A stretch of 64,000 bases of DNA from Ordospora colligata OC4. Taxonomy: Eukaryota > Microsporidia > Ordosporidae. Shown one piece after another: positions 55,486-64,000 of the stretch (the stretch's first letter is position 1; every line of letters starts with the position of its first letter). Below the pieces are notes generated by a model. The model was not told the DNA's origin and did no database searches. It was given only the letters and a program-made list of their open reading frames with translations. The position numbers and the translations under genes were made by a program. The stretch is taken from positions 1-64,000 of the forward strand of contig NW_014575396.1 in the NCBI RefSeq assembly GCF_000803265.1. The letters are read 5' to 3'.

Positions 55486-55863
55486 CTAAAATTTCTTGTC
55501 ATACCATGTTCGTTTCATTGGCATCAAGAATATGCATCCTGTGACCACAATAATTGTAAGCACCATCACCCACGCAGAAGGTATCATTGCATAGTACTTC
55601 TTCTCAAGGTCAATTCTGAACACCATCTGCTCCACTTCATCAATATACTCAGTGACATCGATCAGTCTAAATTTCCTTGGCTTGTATTCGTTAAGAACAT
55701 ACCTGTGCTCTCCAGAAAACGATATTTTGACCCAATTCCACTCTGCGCCTGATTCATTTCCTGAAGACACCACTGTCTGATTCCCAAGCTCGAGGACATC
55801 AAACTCACTTCTTTTTATTTCAATGTTATCCGCAGCTATCAATGCAAAAAGCAAAAGGATCAT
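55486..55863 (-). CDS. Type I membrane protein, unknown
   Basis: 125-aa protein with an N-terminal signal peptide (MILLLFALIAAD), a lumenal part of about 80 residues with two N-glycosylation sequons (NQT, NES), one transmembrane helix near the C-terminus (AWVMVLTIIVVTGCIFLM) and a short basic cytosolic tail ending KKF. This is the layout of small ER membrane-complex subunits, but no specific family is recognised. The start at 55863 has CCCAG directly upstream, which supports a real gene. Confidence 0.65.
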   Translation of the reverse strand: MILLLFALIAADNIEIKRSEFDVLELGNQTVVSSGNESGAEWNWVKISFSGEHRYVLNEYKPRKFRLIDVTEYIDEVEQMVFRIDLEKKYYAMIPSAWVMVLTIIVVTGCIFLMPMKRTWYDKKF

Positions 55864-55979
55864 CTGGGCATGAACTCAGTCAATTTTACAACTACCTGAA
55901 AACATGCATAAGTCACCCTGCAATAATGCATGAACAATCAATGCAATAAATGATTGTAGTATAGAATGCCCATCACTCC

Positions 55980-56240
55980 ATGGCCAATGGCATCAACACA
56001 TCAACAGAGAAGCGGAAGTTTCGTAGTCTACTTGCAAAGAAAAAAAGATTAAAGAAAGAAATATTTGCTATTGAAAAAGAATTGTTCAAGACCGAAACTG
56101 CACATTTGGAGATGACACAAGGTGCTCCAATCACAAAAAACGTGGATTACTATACATCAAATAGAATAGATAAAAAGAAGTCAGCTGTGAATGACAAAAT
56201 GAGAATGTTTAATAGAAACTTTCCTATGCCAAACAAGTAG
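55980..56240 (+). CDS. EAF6: EAF6-like subunit of histone acetyltransferase complexes
   Basis: 86-aa protein. A coiled coil with KKKRLKKEIFAIEKELFKTETAHLEMTQGAPITKNVDYYTS follows the EAF6 pattern, a helix ending E-x-x-YL-E-x-T then G-x-I-x-x-G-x-D-x-Y. The final basic segment is also typical. EAF6 belongs to NuA4 and related acetyltransferase complexes. The start at 55980 lies eight nt after CCC. The last 35 nt, including the stop, are duplicated 48 bp downstream. Confidence 0.75.
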   Translation: MANGINTSTEKRKFRSLLAKKKRLKKEIFAIEKELFKTETAHLEMTQGAPITKNVDYYTSNRIDKKKSAVNDKMRMFNRNFPMPNK

Positions 56241-56288
56241 ATGATGACGAGATTGTTTAATAGAAACTTTCCTATGCCAAATAAATAA
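56206..56288 (+). repeat. 35-bp direct duplication of the EAF6 3' end
   Basis: 56206-56240 (the last codons FNRNFPMPNK plus stop) recur at 56254-56288 with three substitutions. The shared core is TGTTTAATAGAAACTTTCCT followed by ATGCCAAA, at 48-bp spacing. The second copy also ends in a stop. Confidence 0.92.
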
Positions 56289-56372
56289 CTATCATTAAAC
56301 ATCCACTTTGCTATCCCAGTCATTCTTTACTTATTGCAAATGATCATATGTTAGTATAAAATTGCCCTTTCA

Positions 56373-56687
56373 ATGGAAAAAGACTCCCGAATCAGAATTG
56401 TGAACGATTATGCAGTAGAAATAGAAAATGAAGATCACACAATGATGAATCCTTTGAGATGGTGCATAGGTAGAAACTTCTCGGGAGATCATGTTGAGCT
56501 TGTTGGATACACCATTCCGCATCCATCAGACAACGTTGCAAGGCTCTCGGTCCAATTCAGTAATGAAAATATGCAGAAGCCTCAGAACATTCTTGACAAA
56601 ATAGCACAAGGACTAGAATCGATGGAGGCCATATGCAGTAAATTGCTTATTCAAATTGAAGGCTTCGAAAGCTCTTCTAGAAAGTAG
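56373..56687 (+). CDS. RPC19: RNA polymerase I/III subunit AC19 (RPC19)
   Basis: 104-aa protein of the alpha-like dimer: VEIENEDHTMMNPLRWCIGR and VGYTIPHPSDNVARLSVQFS match AC19/RPAC2 (EGEDHTLGNxLR...GYSIPHPSE...). It pairs with AC40 and nucleates Pol I and Pol III assembly, so it joins RPC2 in this window. Start at 56373 follows CCCTTTCA directly. Length is at the short end of the family because the N-terminal extension is missing. Confidence 0.93.
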   Translation: MEKDSRIRIVNDYAVEIENEDHTMMNPLRWCIGRNFSGDHVELVGYTIPHPSDNVARLSVQFSNENMQKPQNILDKIAQGLESMEAICSKLLIQIEGFESSSRK

Positions 56688-56877
56688 TAGATCACCTGCA
56701 CACATTAAATTTTTATTGATAACCTTAGCTATACTACTTGATGCTTATTCAGCTCCTGATTTAAAGTGTTGCAAATCCCATTCCAGGAAGGCTTATGCAA
56801 TAAAAGTATCCAAGAAAGATATTGGAATCCAAAATAATTCAAATAATATCCATGCATCTTGGTATTGTGAATATAAA

Positions 56878-57822
56878 TTACTCATATTCCGAATAAAACA
56901 TCATGCAAAGATGCTTGCACACTTCACTGCCAATGCTAGGAACAGCACATACTCCACTACTGTCATATCTATACCATATACTCTCACTAAGTACATAGCA
57001 TTGACTCGCCCCATTTCTTTTTGTTATGAATGAACGAAGACCATACAGATGCTTGCCAACGTTCAGGTTCATATCCAGCTTGCCACTATTATTCTTCATC
57101 TCTTTCACTACCACTGCAAGTACAGACGGCATCTTGATTATACTCCAGTTCATACTTTCTATAAATAGATCAAATGCATTCTGTACACCGCCAGACTCAT
57201 TAATACATATCCCAACCTTCTCAAAATATACCTCCTGCTGTAAGCCATTGACAATCGCCTTTCCTTGGAACATCTCGACTATTGGCGAGTACTCTGGATA
57301 TATAATCTTTGATTTCAAAATCTGTCCTTTTTTCGATGTGTTCCAGGCATCCTCTTCAAAGTTGTACAATCCACACATCTCATCATGCGTTGTCTTCATC
57401 AACTCTGTGTAAATATCCTCATACTCCACACTATCTGCAGATACCAGTATATCATCCACATCCGCATGTTTGTTGCTCTTAATCAGCTCAAAAAACCTCA
57501 GTATCTTGCTTAATACTTGACACTGTGTCTTTTCCTGGCATCTATCACCAAAATTCATCAAAAAGTTATAGAATGGCGGCAGTCGTGTAATACACGTCAG
57601 TATATGAAAGATTCCTTCATCTGAATCCACATAATCAAGATCTGCTGTTCCAAGCATCGTCTCTTCAAATAGCTTATTTCCAGATACAATGAGTCGGTTT
57701 CCTCCAATCTTTCCACTTACCTTCTTTATCGGCTTCGTCGCCTGTATATTTACCAGTTCATACTCCTCCTCTGCTGCCATACCTTTAACAAAAAACACAC
57801 AAGGCTCTGCTTTGACTTTCAT
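56878..57822 (-). CDS. Diverged ubiquitin-specific protease-like protein, probably inactive
   Basis: 314-aa protein with scattered USP-fold landmarks: DEGIFHILTCITRLPPFYNFLM resembles the helix after the Cys box (xVLQxLFHxPPFRxFLL), then helical sequence with EDIYTELMKTTHDEM. Near the end, LYGLRSFITKRNGASQCYVLSESIWYRYDSSGVCAVP resembles the His box YxLxGVxxHxGxxxxGHYxSxxxxWYxFDDSxV. The catalytic GNTCYxNS and GHY residues are absent, so it should not cleave ubiquitin. Inactive USPs such as SAD1/USP39 act in splicing. Start ATG 57822 has no CCC motif. Confidence 0.5.
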   Translation of the reverse strand: MKVKAEPCVFFVKGMAAEEEYELVNIQATKPIKKVSGKIGGNRLIVSGNKLFEETMLGTADLDYVDSDEGIFHILTCITRLPPFYNFLMNFGDRCQEKTQCQVLSKILRFFELIKSNKHADVDDILVSADSVEYEDIYTELMKTTHDEMCGLYNFEEDAWNTSKKGQILKSKIIYPEYSPIVEMFQGKAIVNGLQQEVYFEKVGICINESGGVQNAFDLFIESMNWSIIKMPSVLAVVVKEMKNNSGKLDMNLNVGKHLYGLRSFITKRNGASQCYVLSESIWYRYDSSGVCAVPSIGSEVCKHLCMMFYSEYE

Positions 57823-57903
57823 CTCAATTCAGGATGTAAAAAATTGTATTTTGTGCTCGATTATTAGCAACACTCAACAACATTAATAATGCATCAATAA
57901 CAC

Positions 57904-60900
57904 TTAGAACTTATTTAATGATGCAATCAGCTCAATCACCTTCGTCCTGCTCATATTCATCAAGTTGGATACTTCATGTTGATTACCTGTATCAAGGAAT
58001 TCAAACATACTCAGAGCATGATGTACTATAGGGCCTTTGAGCGATAATTCGTGTAGATGAATGTCTGAACTGAGATAGTCTCTTGGATTCACCCCAAACA
58101 GAACTGGCAGACGACTTAATATCAATGACTGTAGCTCTAACAACCGGGAGTACTCGCCTTCATCTATCGAACATATGTGAATCAAAATATTCGTTCTTGA
58201 ATAGAACAAAGTCCCGCTTTTCTTAAATCCAACAGAATTCGATGATAATCGGCCAAGCTTAGTTGTTATCTCTGCTCGCTTCACAAGCTTTGTGCCGTCC
58301 ATGCTTATAATGCTGTTCGGTGAGTACGTATATATGTGTATGGTTCCCCGGTCATCGCTACACTGCATCGATAACTCATCATTTACTGCAAGAAACTCCG
58401 TGTTCACTGCATTCCTTAGAAGCCCACTCGAACCGATCAAGTGGAGCCGAATAGGCTTTGACTGAAGGTAAAAGAACGATAGTCCTCGGTATATGTCAGA
58501 GGCAAGAATGTAGTTCTTGACGACTGAGATCGATGATGTAAATATGTGCAGATCATAGAACCCAACAGGAATAATCCCCTTGCTCCTGTCAACTTTGTAT
58601 ATCATTATCTTTGTTCCAAGACATAGAGCTATCTTTCCGCGTATCTCCTCACATTGAACAATCGATCCTTTGGTCTTTTCAATACCAAGCACCTTCATCT
58701 TGCAGTCCTTGAATGGATTTTCAGGCTCTGGGACAACAGAAATGATCTCCAGCACATGTAATCTCCCCTTTGCAGGCTTATCTTCTCCCTCTATCATTGT
58801 TGTGCACACCACTAAAAATTGTGACTTTCCATGATTGCCTTGCCTGTCATCCAGCGTTAGGTACTTCACATAAAACACATGCTCATTCTCATCGAATCCA
58901 TACGTGCTTATGTACTCATACTTTTCAGAATACAAATCAATACTGAATCTGAATGTTGTCACTGGAACCCCATAATCCTTTTCTTCATCCACAAGAAATT
59001 CTGCCTCTTCACACGCAGCTACAACCGTGTATCCTCTTGCATTCTCAACATACTTGGGCGTTCTCATCACCGGTACTTTTTGGCCCACATATCCATTTCC
59101 AAACACATATTGCTCACACTCTGGCTTCGGCACATTCATCACGACTAAATGTCCCCTTGAAAGATGTATCGCCTGTCCTGCATCAATATATATCGAATTC
59201 AGCGAGTGTTTGCTTCTGTACATGTAGTATCCTTTGTCTGTTGCTAAGAGAAACATGTTAATCGTGGACTTCATAAAAACCATCTCTCCAATTCCATAGA
59301 ATCCCTTTTCATCATTATCAAGTTTGAAAAAAACACACTTTGGAAGCATAATCCTGTTAAAAATAGCCTCTTGTGTTGTTCCATAACGCAAACATTCATC
59401 ATCAAGTGCTTCATATGCAATCATCTCTCCTCTATTTGTTCTTAGTAACATCAGAACCTTTCTTTTTGTACGACTAACATGAATTTCAACAATATCAGAT
59501 GAGCAGGATAATTCTACAGTATCTGCATGGCTATTTCGATATTTGCTCTTCTTTGGCTGTTTATCCTTCTTTGGTTCTTCATATGGAGTCATCTGTATAG
59601 CTCCATCCATCCTTACCTTACAAACCATATATTGCCTGCATGTTTGTAAATCAAATACACTTATCCCTTCATCTAATACAACAAACAATACTCCTCCCAC
59701 ATCACAGAAGCACGTCACTTCACATACACTCATTGTAACATTCATTCCTTCATCATAGCAAACCATCTTTCTGGATTTATCTCTCGTAACTAGAAACATT
59801 CCTCCACACACAATTTTGCTCTCCAAAATGGCTTCATCAAAATCAAACTTACGAATTAATTTAAGATCTCCATCCATTAACAAGCAAGAATCGGTCATTA
59901 CTTGAGCAACATTCCTTCCAAGACACCCAAACCCAATCGTAATCACTCGTCTTTCATATTCTCCATCAACCTGAATAAAATCATCATCCCACCGAAAAAC
60001 TTTACTTTCAAACTCTTTGGAAAGCATATAATACTCCATCGCTTTCATGCAGCATCGGTATTTTTTCACCTTAACAGACTTTACTATCTCAAACGGAATC
60101 GTGCCACTGACAATACAAAGGCACGGTTGAAGTCCCTCCACTGCAAAAATAGCCTGTCCGTTGCTCTTCATTGTCATTCCATTCAGTCCTCCAACATTCG
60201 GCATAACATCTATCAGCTCCAATGCAAAGTCGTCCTTCAGTCTTTTATTTGCCTCCGTACTAAAAAGTCTTGCATACTCATCGTCTCTGCCACTAGTCTC
60301 TATAAGTTCATTATCCTGTTTATTATGCTCATCGACTACAAAAAGTCTAGACTCATCCACCATTGAGCCAAAAAATACAAAGTTATTTACAGAGCATACT
60401 CCACTAACTGTTGCATCCTTTCCATCAAACTTCAAGCATGCTCCTATAATCCGCTTCATGTCCATGTCAATACTCAGCTTGTATCGGTCTCCATTTCCGT
60501 TCAAAAGCAGACACACGCTTCCTTTTGCAAAGCAGCTCACGTCAAACAGAACAGCCTCCTCAAAAACTTTATCGCTTCCATAACACTCAGACATCCTATT
60601 CACAGGTAGTGTGTACGAGCTGCTTGGCGTTCTTATCATAATCGAGCTATGCGATATAAACAGCATCGCAGTCCCCGTATATGCAACCTTGAATGTCTTT
60701 GGTGGAACATCAAACTCGTCCACAACATGGAATCCACCTGTACTCAGGTCAATCGAAAAAATTATCGCATTTCGATTCTTTATGCTGGTGTACTTCTTGG
60801 GCGATGACTCATACACAAGGCACACAGTAGGCGTTGAATAATTGCCTATAAATACAAAATCAACAGGATTTCTGATCTTTGAATCAACGTCTGCAAACCT

Positions 60901-61344
60901 AAATGCCTTTGCATTCAAAACACCCTGTCTTAGTCCAAACACTCCAAAATATCTCTTGCTGATATGCACTATCCCTACATCCTTCGCTATATGCATATTT
61001 CTTATATCTTCTTCTTTGCTATCGTACTCGTCTCTCTCAAAAAACTTCAATGACACTGTTTCAAACACATTCGTACAAGGCTCAAATATAGCAACACATA
61101 TCTTCGCTTTGTCAAACAAAATCACTACTCCATCGTGTCCATCGGATATCTCGTATTTCTCAATCCGGCATATCCTCTCAAACAGCACATGCTCCTTCAC
61201 AATCATAAGTCCGCCTTTGCATCTCCAGAGTTTGATTGTGTTCCTGTTGTAAGTCACCAAACATTCTACTCCAGGCATGAATAGCCCTGCACAGCATCCT
61301 TCCACACCGTTCCAGACACACTCTTGAGAATACAAGTATCCCAT
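57904..61344 (-). CDS. CFT1: Cleavage and polyadenylation factor subunit CFT1 (CPSF160)
   Basis: 1146-aa triple beta-propeller protein of the CPSF160/DDB1/RSE1 group. CFT1 identity comes from GVVILFDKAKICVAIFEP, TVSLKFFERDEYDS, and the late block MIEGEDKPAKGRLHVLEIISV...VVPEPENPFKDCKMKVLGIEK, followed by CEEIRGKIALCLGTKIMIYKV. CPSF160 scaffolds recognition of the AAUAAA signal in pre-mRNA 3' processing. Start at 61344 has CCCCAA directly upstream. It is shorter than yeast Cft1 (1357 aa). Confidence 0.9.
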   Translation of the reverse strand: MGYLYSQECVWNGVEGCCAGLFMPGVECLVTYNRNTIKLWRCKGGLMIVKEHVLFERICRIEKYEISDGHDGVVILFDKAKICVAIFEPCTNVFETVSLKFFERDEYDSKEEDIRNMHIAKDVGIVHISKRYFGVFGLRQGVLNAKAFRFADVDSKIRNPVDFVFIGNYSTPTVCLVYESSPKKYTSIKNRNAIIFSIDLSTGGFHVVDEFDVPPKTFKVAYTGTAMLFISHSSIMIRTPSSSYTLPVNRMSECYGSDKVFEEAVLFDVSCFAKGSVCLLLNGNGDRYKLSIDMDMKRIIGACLKFDGKDATVSGVCSVNNFVFFGSMVDESRLFVVDEHNKQDNELIETSGRDDEYARLFSTEANKRLKDDFALELIDVMPNVGGLNGMTMKSNGQAIFAVEGLQPCLCIVSGTIPFEIVKSVKVKKYRCCMKAMEYYMLSKEFESKVFRWDDDFIQVDGEYERRVITIGFGCLGRNVAQVMTDSCLLMDGDLKLIRKFDFDEAILESKIVCGGMFLVTRDKSRKMVCYDEGMNVTMSVCEVTCFCDVGGVLFVVLDEGISVFDLQTCRQYMVCKVRMDGAIQMTPYEEPKKDKQPKKSKYRNSHADTVELSCSSDIVEIHVSRTKRKVLMLLRTNRGEMIAYEALDDECLRYGTTQEAIFNRIMLPKCVFFKLDNDEKGFYGIGEMVFMKSTINMFLLATDKGYYMYRSKHSLNSIYIDAGQAIHLSRGHLVVMNVPKPECEQYVFGNGYVGQKVPVMRTPKYVENARGYTVVAACEEAEFLVDEEKDYGVPVTTFRFSIDLYSEKYEYISTYGFDENEHVFYVKYLTLDDRQGNHGKSQFLVVCTTMIEGEDKPAKGRLHVLEIISVVPEPENPFKDCKMKVLGIEKTKGSIVQCEEIRGKIALCLGTKIMIYKVDRSKGIIPVGFYDLHIFTSSISVVKNYILASDIYRGLSFFYLQSKPIRLHLIGSSGLLRNAVNTEFLAVNDELSMQCSDDRGTIHIYTYSPNSIISMDGTKLVKRAEITTKLGRLSSNSVGFKKSGTLFYSRTNILIHICSIDEGEYSRLLELQSLILSRLPVLFGVNPRDYLSSDIHLHELSLKGPIVHHALSMFEFLDTGNQHEVSNLMNMSRTKVIELIASLNKF

Positions 61345-61458
61345 TTGGGGCTTTTGCGTTTGATCATCAAGGCATTAACGATATAAACTTTTACTATTCA
61401 TACACCAATCTTTACAAAACTTAGAATAACCCACATTTATTCATCACTAAGTCAAACA

Positions 61459-62628
61459 TCACTCTTTCTTGCTCTTTGGGGCAATCCTAAGAAACTCAAT
61501 CCCAAGTACATCAGTCATTGTCTCAATAATCCTGTAAACACTTACTCCACAATAAGCTGAACATACACTAAACATCAAAACCAACACTAAATCCTTGTGC
61601 ACATCAATCGCTCCAGAAGAAAAAATTATACTCATCCCTACATACATCAGATACACCGGCATGTACATCATGCACTCTCTTTTTACAACATACGAGTACA
61701 CCTCGCAAGTATACTTGATAGAAAATACCTCTCCAAACATCAGGATATTCAGGTACCGCATCCACAAATCATTCGAGCAGAGCATGTTGAATAGCATAAT
61801 AAACGATGCAACAAAAAGCATTACTCTACCAAGCGTTACATACAGAAGGATCCTTCTCCGCAACTTCATCTTCGACTCAATCGAGTACAATGTCGAAAAA
61901 AAGTTGAATATAAGAATAGTCATCATCACCACAGAGATAGCCTGGAAGCTCTCTGCTCTAAACACAGCCATGTAAACCTTCTTAATAGACTGTAAGAAAA
62001 CATCAGAAAACATGATCTGGAAGATCCTCTGTCCAAATACAAACGAAAGTAAATGCAGAAGCAGCACAAGGGCAATCCCTTCAGATGCGCCATTAACCTT
62101 TCCAAGCACAAACTGTCCTGTGAACTTCTCCTCAAGCCCTATGATATAAAACTGTATCATTATTGCCAGCAGCAGCACCAGGAAGTTCTGCGATATCCCA
62201 AGTCCAAGTGAGGAAGACAGCGCTATGCTTGAGATGAGTGCACTGAATGAATCCACCCCGTGATCAAATAGTTGTCCCAACGGTGATCCAGATCCTGTTC
62301 TCCTAGCCTGTGCTCCATCCAGGTTATCACATGTGAAGTATCCAAACATCAATAAAAAATTTGCCAATGCTAAAAATCTCGGTGAATTGTTCAGATATGG
62401 ATCAAACACTAGCGTAAGTGCCAAGCTTAGCAGCATCATTGCAAATCCCATCAGCGTAAGCATGTTTGGTGCAATTGATTCAGGTATCTTGTTGATTAGC
62501 CATTTCGTATAGTGTCTTATGACATACTTCGATAGAATAGAATTGTCTATGCCTACAAATCGATGGCTTTTCATGTTTGATATCTCTTCAGGCCTGATCT
62601 TCATTCTGAGCGATGATTTACTGCTCAT
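61459..62628 (-). CDS. CDP-alcohol phosphotransferase (EPT1/CPT1)
   Basis: 389-aa polytopic enzyme that transfers phosphoethanolamine or phosphocholine from its CDP form to diacylglycerol in the ER. The signature DG-x2-AR-x8-G-x3-D-x3-D is complete: D104, G105, A108, R109, G118, D122, D126 in DNLDGAQARRTG...GQLFDHGVD. Around eight membrane helices follow. It is the final Kennedy-pathway step and uses CDP substrates that depend on the CTP synthase in this window. Start at 62628 has CCCCTGA directly upstream. Substrate preference cannot be told from sequence. Confidence 0.93.
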   Translation of the reverse strand: MSSKSSLRMKIRPEEISNMKSHRFVGIDNSILSKYVIRHYTKWLINKIPESIAPNMLTLMGFAMMLLSLALTLVFDPYLNNSPRFLALANFLLMFGYFTCDNLDGAQARRTGSGSPLGQLFDHGVDSFSALISSIALSSSLGLGISQNFLVLLLAIMIQFYIIGLEEKFTGQFVLGKVNGASEGIALVLLLHLLSFVFGQRIFQIMFSDVFLQSIKKVYMAVFRAESFQAISVVMMTILIFNFFSTLYSIESKMKLRRRILLYVTLGRVMLFVASFIMLFNMLCSNDLWMRYLNILMFGEVFSIKYTCEVYSYVVKRECMMYMPVYLMYVGMSIIFSSGAIDVHKDLVLVLMFSVCSAYCGVSVYRIIETMTDVLGIEFLRIAPKSKKE

Positions 62629-62982
62629 TCAGGGGATCTTCATGAATGAATTGCTTTGTGAATGGCAGTGCAACAGTTTGTGTGAGCCACTCATATATGA
62701 AAAATGCAAAACATATAAATATGTATGAATACATGCAGAATACAAATATATGCAGTTATTATACCAATCTATTCATATTTCAACCTGTGATTAAATATAT
62801 TCATTCTAGTACATGACTAATAATTGGTTGATGCTTTTATGAATCTATCCTTGCTGTGCATTTACATTGAGGTTGGTATATAACATGACACGAATGCATA
62901 TGCATTGATTGAGCAGAGGCAATGAGCAAATCATTTTGTACAAATGGGATTTATAATGAATTGACACCCCTGAAAAGCTAAG
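62629..62982. other. 354-bp divergent spacer, no gene recognised
   Basis: The AT-rich spacer between the divergent starts of the EPT1/CPT1 gene and the RRM protein carries a CCCC element at each end. It also has a TATA-like GGTATATAAC at about 62875-62884. No ORF or RNA gene of note is seen. Confidence 0.5.
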
Positions 62983-63831
62983 ATGTCCATGCAAAACGAT
63001 AGAAGAGGCCTACGCAGACAGCCACGTGTTATTCCGATGCCATTACCAGCTGAGCTGAGAGAGATAATCCATGATGAGGCCGGAGACAAGGCTAGTGTAG
63101 TGATAGATGTTTTGGAAGGAGTGTCTTCAACGTTGTCATATGAGAATGCATCAAGTGAGCTACTAGATATTCTAGCGCCAGTTGTTGATGGAAAGGCAAA
63201 GATGCTCGTGGAACGAATTATGGAGTATTCAAGAGAAGAATGTAAAGGTGGAAAGACGTACATGGCAAAGAATAGTTCTTTGTTACATGATGAAAGTGTA
63301 TCTGCACAAACAAGTAGTGATATGCATAGAAACCAAAGAAGAAATGCAGAAAGTGATAGCAAGGAAGGAAGTAAAAGAAGGAAAGCCCCTGAAGGTGTAG
63401 AAGTTATAGTAAGTAAGATGAATGAGGGAAGACACAGTGTAGAGGACCTGAAAGCATATGCAGCGAGGTATGGAAAAGTACTTGGATGTAGAAAGATAGC
63501 TTCAGACAGATTCGTTGTTGTTTTTGAGTTACTGAACTCTGCAGACGAGTTTGTCCGATCGCCTGAGCCTGTCCTGAACGACATTTCAATCAAGAAGTTT
63601 TATCATCTTGTGGATGCTAACACAAAGAGTGATCTTAGAAAGCTTTTTGAAGAGCAAGAGAACATCATGAAAAGGATGCCTGGGGAATTCCATACAACAT
63701 TGCTCAATAGACTTAAAAAGGTGAATATACAGATCAGAAGCCTTGTTATGAATGACAGGCCAAAGGAGGTTGTTGTTGATCACAAGAAAGGATTTGACCA
63801 GGAAAACAGTTTGTACTACAACTGCTTCTAA
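62983..63831 (+). CDS. RBM26/27-like RNA-binding protein
   Basis: 282-aa protein. An N-terminal helical bundle (LPAELREIIHDEAGDKASVV...LLDILAPVVDG) resembles the PWI-like region of RBM26/27. A basic serine-rich linker follows, then an RRM (VEVIVSKMNEGRHSVEDLKAYAARYGKV...RFVVVFELLNSADEFV...ISIKKFYH), and a charged coiled-coil tail. RBM26/27 and fungal relatives belong to nuclear RNA decay adaptors around Mtl1/MTR4. Start at 62983 lies 12 nt after CCCC. RRM identity is good; the family is inferred from domain order. Confidence 0.5.
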   Translation: MSMQNDRRGLRRQPRVIPMPLPAELREIIHDEAGDKASVVIDVLEGVSSTLSYENASSELLDILAPVVDGKAKMLVERIMEYSREECKGGKTYMAKNSSLLHDESVSAQTSSDMHRNQRRNAESDSKEGSKRRKAPEGVEVIVSKMNEGRHSVEDLKAYAARYGKVLGCRKIASDRFVVVFELLNSADEFVRSPEPVLNDISIKKFYHLVDANTKSDLRKLFEEQENIMKRMPGEFHTTLLNRLKKVNIQIRSLVMNDRPKEVVVDHKKGFDQENSLYYNCF

Positions 63832-63837
63832 TAAATG

Positions 63838-64000
63838 ATGCATGGGCGTAAAGCACTGAAATATTTGCAGGTTAATTTGAAGGATGTGCGGACCCTAATG
63901 AACCATAAAGACAAGAACAAAAGGATTCAGCTGCTGAATGATTTGGGACGGTTCAAAGGAAAGAAAATAACAGTGACATTTATTGACGGAAAGTCTCTGA
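63838..64000 (+). CDS. 5' end of an unidentified basic protein (partial)
   Basis: An open frame starts at ATG 63838, six bp after the previous stop, and runs off the right edge without a stop. It gives 54 residues rich in Lys/Arg (MHGRKALKYLQVNLKDV..., LNDLGRFKGKKITVTFIDG). The composition looks protein-like. The family cannot be recognised from this fragment. ATGs at 63835 and 63842 are in other frames or adjacent. Confidence 0.5.
   Translation, partial: MHGRKALKYLQVNLKDVRTLMNHKDKNKRIQLLNDLGRFKGKKITVTFIDGKSL

Noticed and set aside
1..64000. Mobile elements or a horizontally acquired island
   Set aside because: No transposase, reverse transcriptase, long terminal repeats or bacterial-type operon was seen; every assignable gene is of eukaryotic type with consistent composition.

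Overview
This 64 kb window is a gene-dense piece of a microsporidian nuclear genome. The evidence is eukaryotic genes packed with gaps often under 100 bp, near-absence of introns, shortened versions of conserved eukaryotic proteins, a mitosome-type Hsp70 with an Atm1-like half ABC transporter, and a chitin-deacetylase-like surface protein of the type known from Encephalitozoon. Base composition is AT-rich. From memory, the run CTP synthase, deacetylase-like protein, TrpRS and mtHsp70 recalls a block of Encephalitozoon cuniculi chromosome XI, so a relative of Encephalitozoon/Ordospora is my best guess; no search could be run.

Layout. 1-1840 is a low-GC, decayed end holding the 3' end of one ORF and a broken leucine-rich-repeat gene. 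1841-16500 carries SLD5, a YAK1/DYRK kinase, a structured intergenic segment that may be an ncRNA, SIN3, a SNAPC3 homologue, a ubiquitin-like protein, MAT1/TFB3, RPS21, TPI, exportin-1, dephospho-CoA kinase and an EDC4-like protein. 16500-34500 has AP-1 gamma, an Atm1-like ABC half-transporter, a PIN-domain protein, a CHY/RING E3, a Rab GDI/REP, MED31, RNA polymerase III subunit 2, NEDD8, tRNA-Leu, SEC6, SVP26, an RPN12-like protein, tRNA-Met, an ASK1-like protein, a Sel1-repeat protein and an RRM protein. 34500-46000 has STT4, pescadillo, a SAM-kinesin-13, CTP synthase and an unknown coiled-coil protein. 46000-64000 has an RBM25-like protein, a spliced BolA gene, the deacetylase-like protein, a cyclin, TrpRS, mtHsp70, an ArfGAP, cornichon, RPN11, EAF6, RPC19, an inactive-looking USP, CFT1, an EPT1/CPT1 enzyme and an RBM26/27-like protein.

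Two points shape the annotation. First, about 30 genes carry a CCC(C)/CCCT motif 0-15 nt upstream of one ATG. This matches the CCC-like start-site signal described for microsporidia, and I used it with homology to choose starts; several upstream in-frame extensions were removed this way. Second, one gene (BolA, 46625-46941) is split by a 26-nt GTAAGT...TAACTTAAG intron whose removal restores the conserved BolA C-terminus.

Functionally the window covers core processes: transcription (SIN3, EAF6, MED31, MAT1, SNAPC3, RPC2, RPC19), RNA processing and export (CFT1, RBM25-like, RBM26/27-like, pescadillo, XPO1), secretion (SEC6, SVP26, cornichon, ArfGAP, AP-1, STT4, GDI/REP), proteolysis (RPN11, RPN12-like, NEDD8, RCHY1-like, pseudo-USP), mitosomal iron-sulfur biology (mtHsp70, Atm1-like, BolA) and a thin metabolism (TPI, CoA kinase, CTP synthase, phospholipid synthesis).
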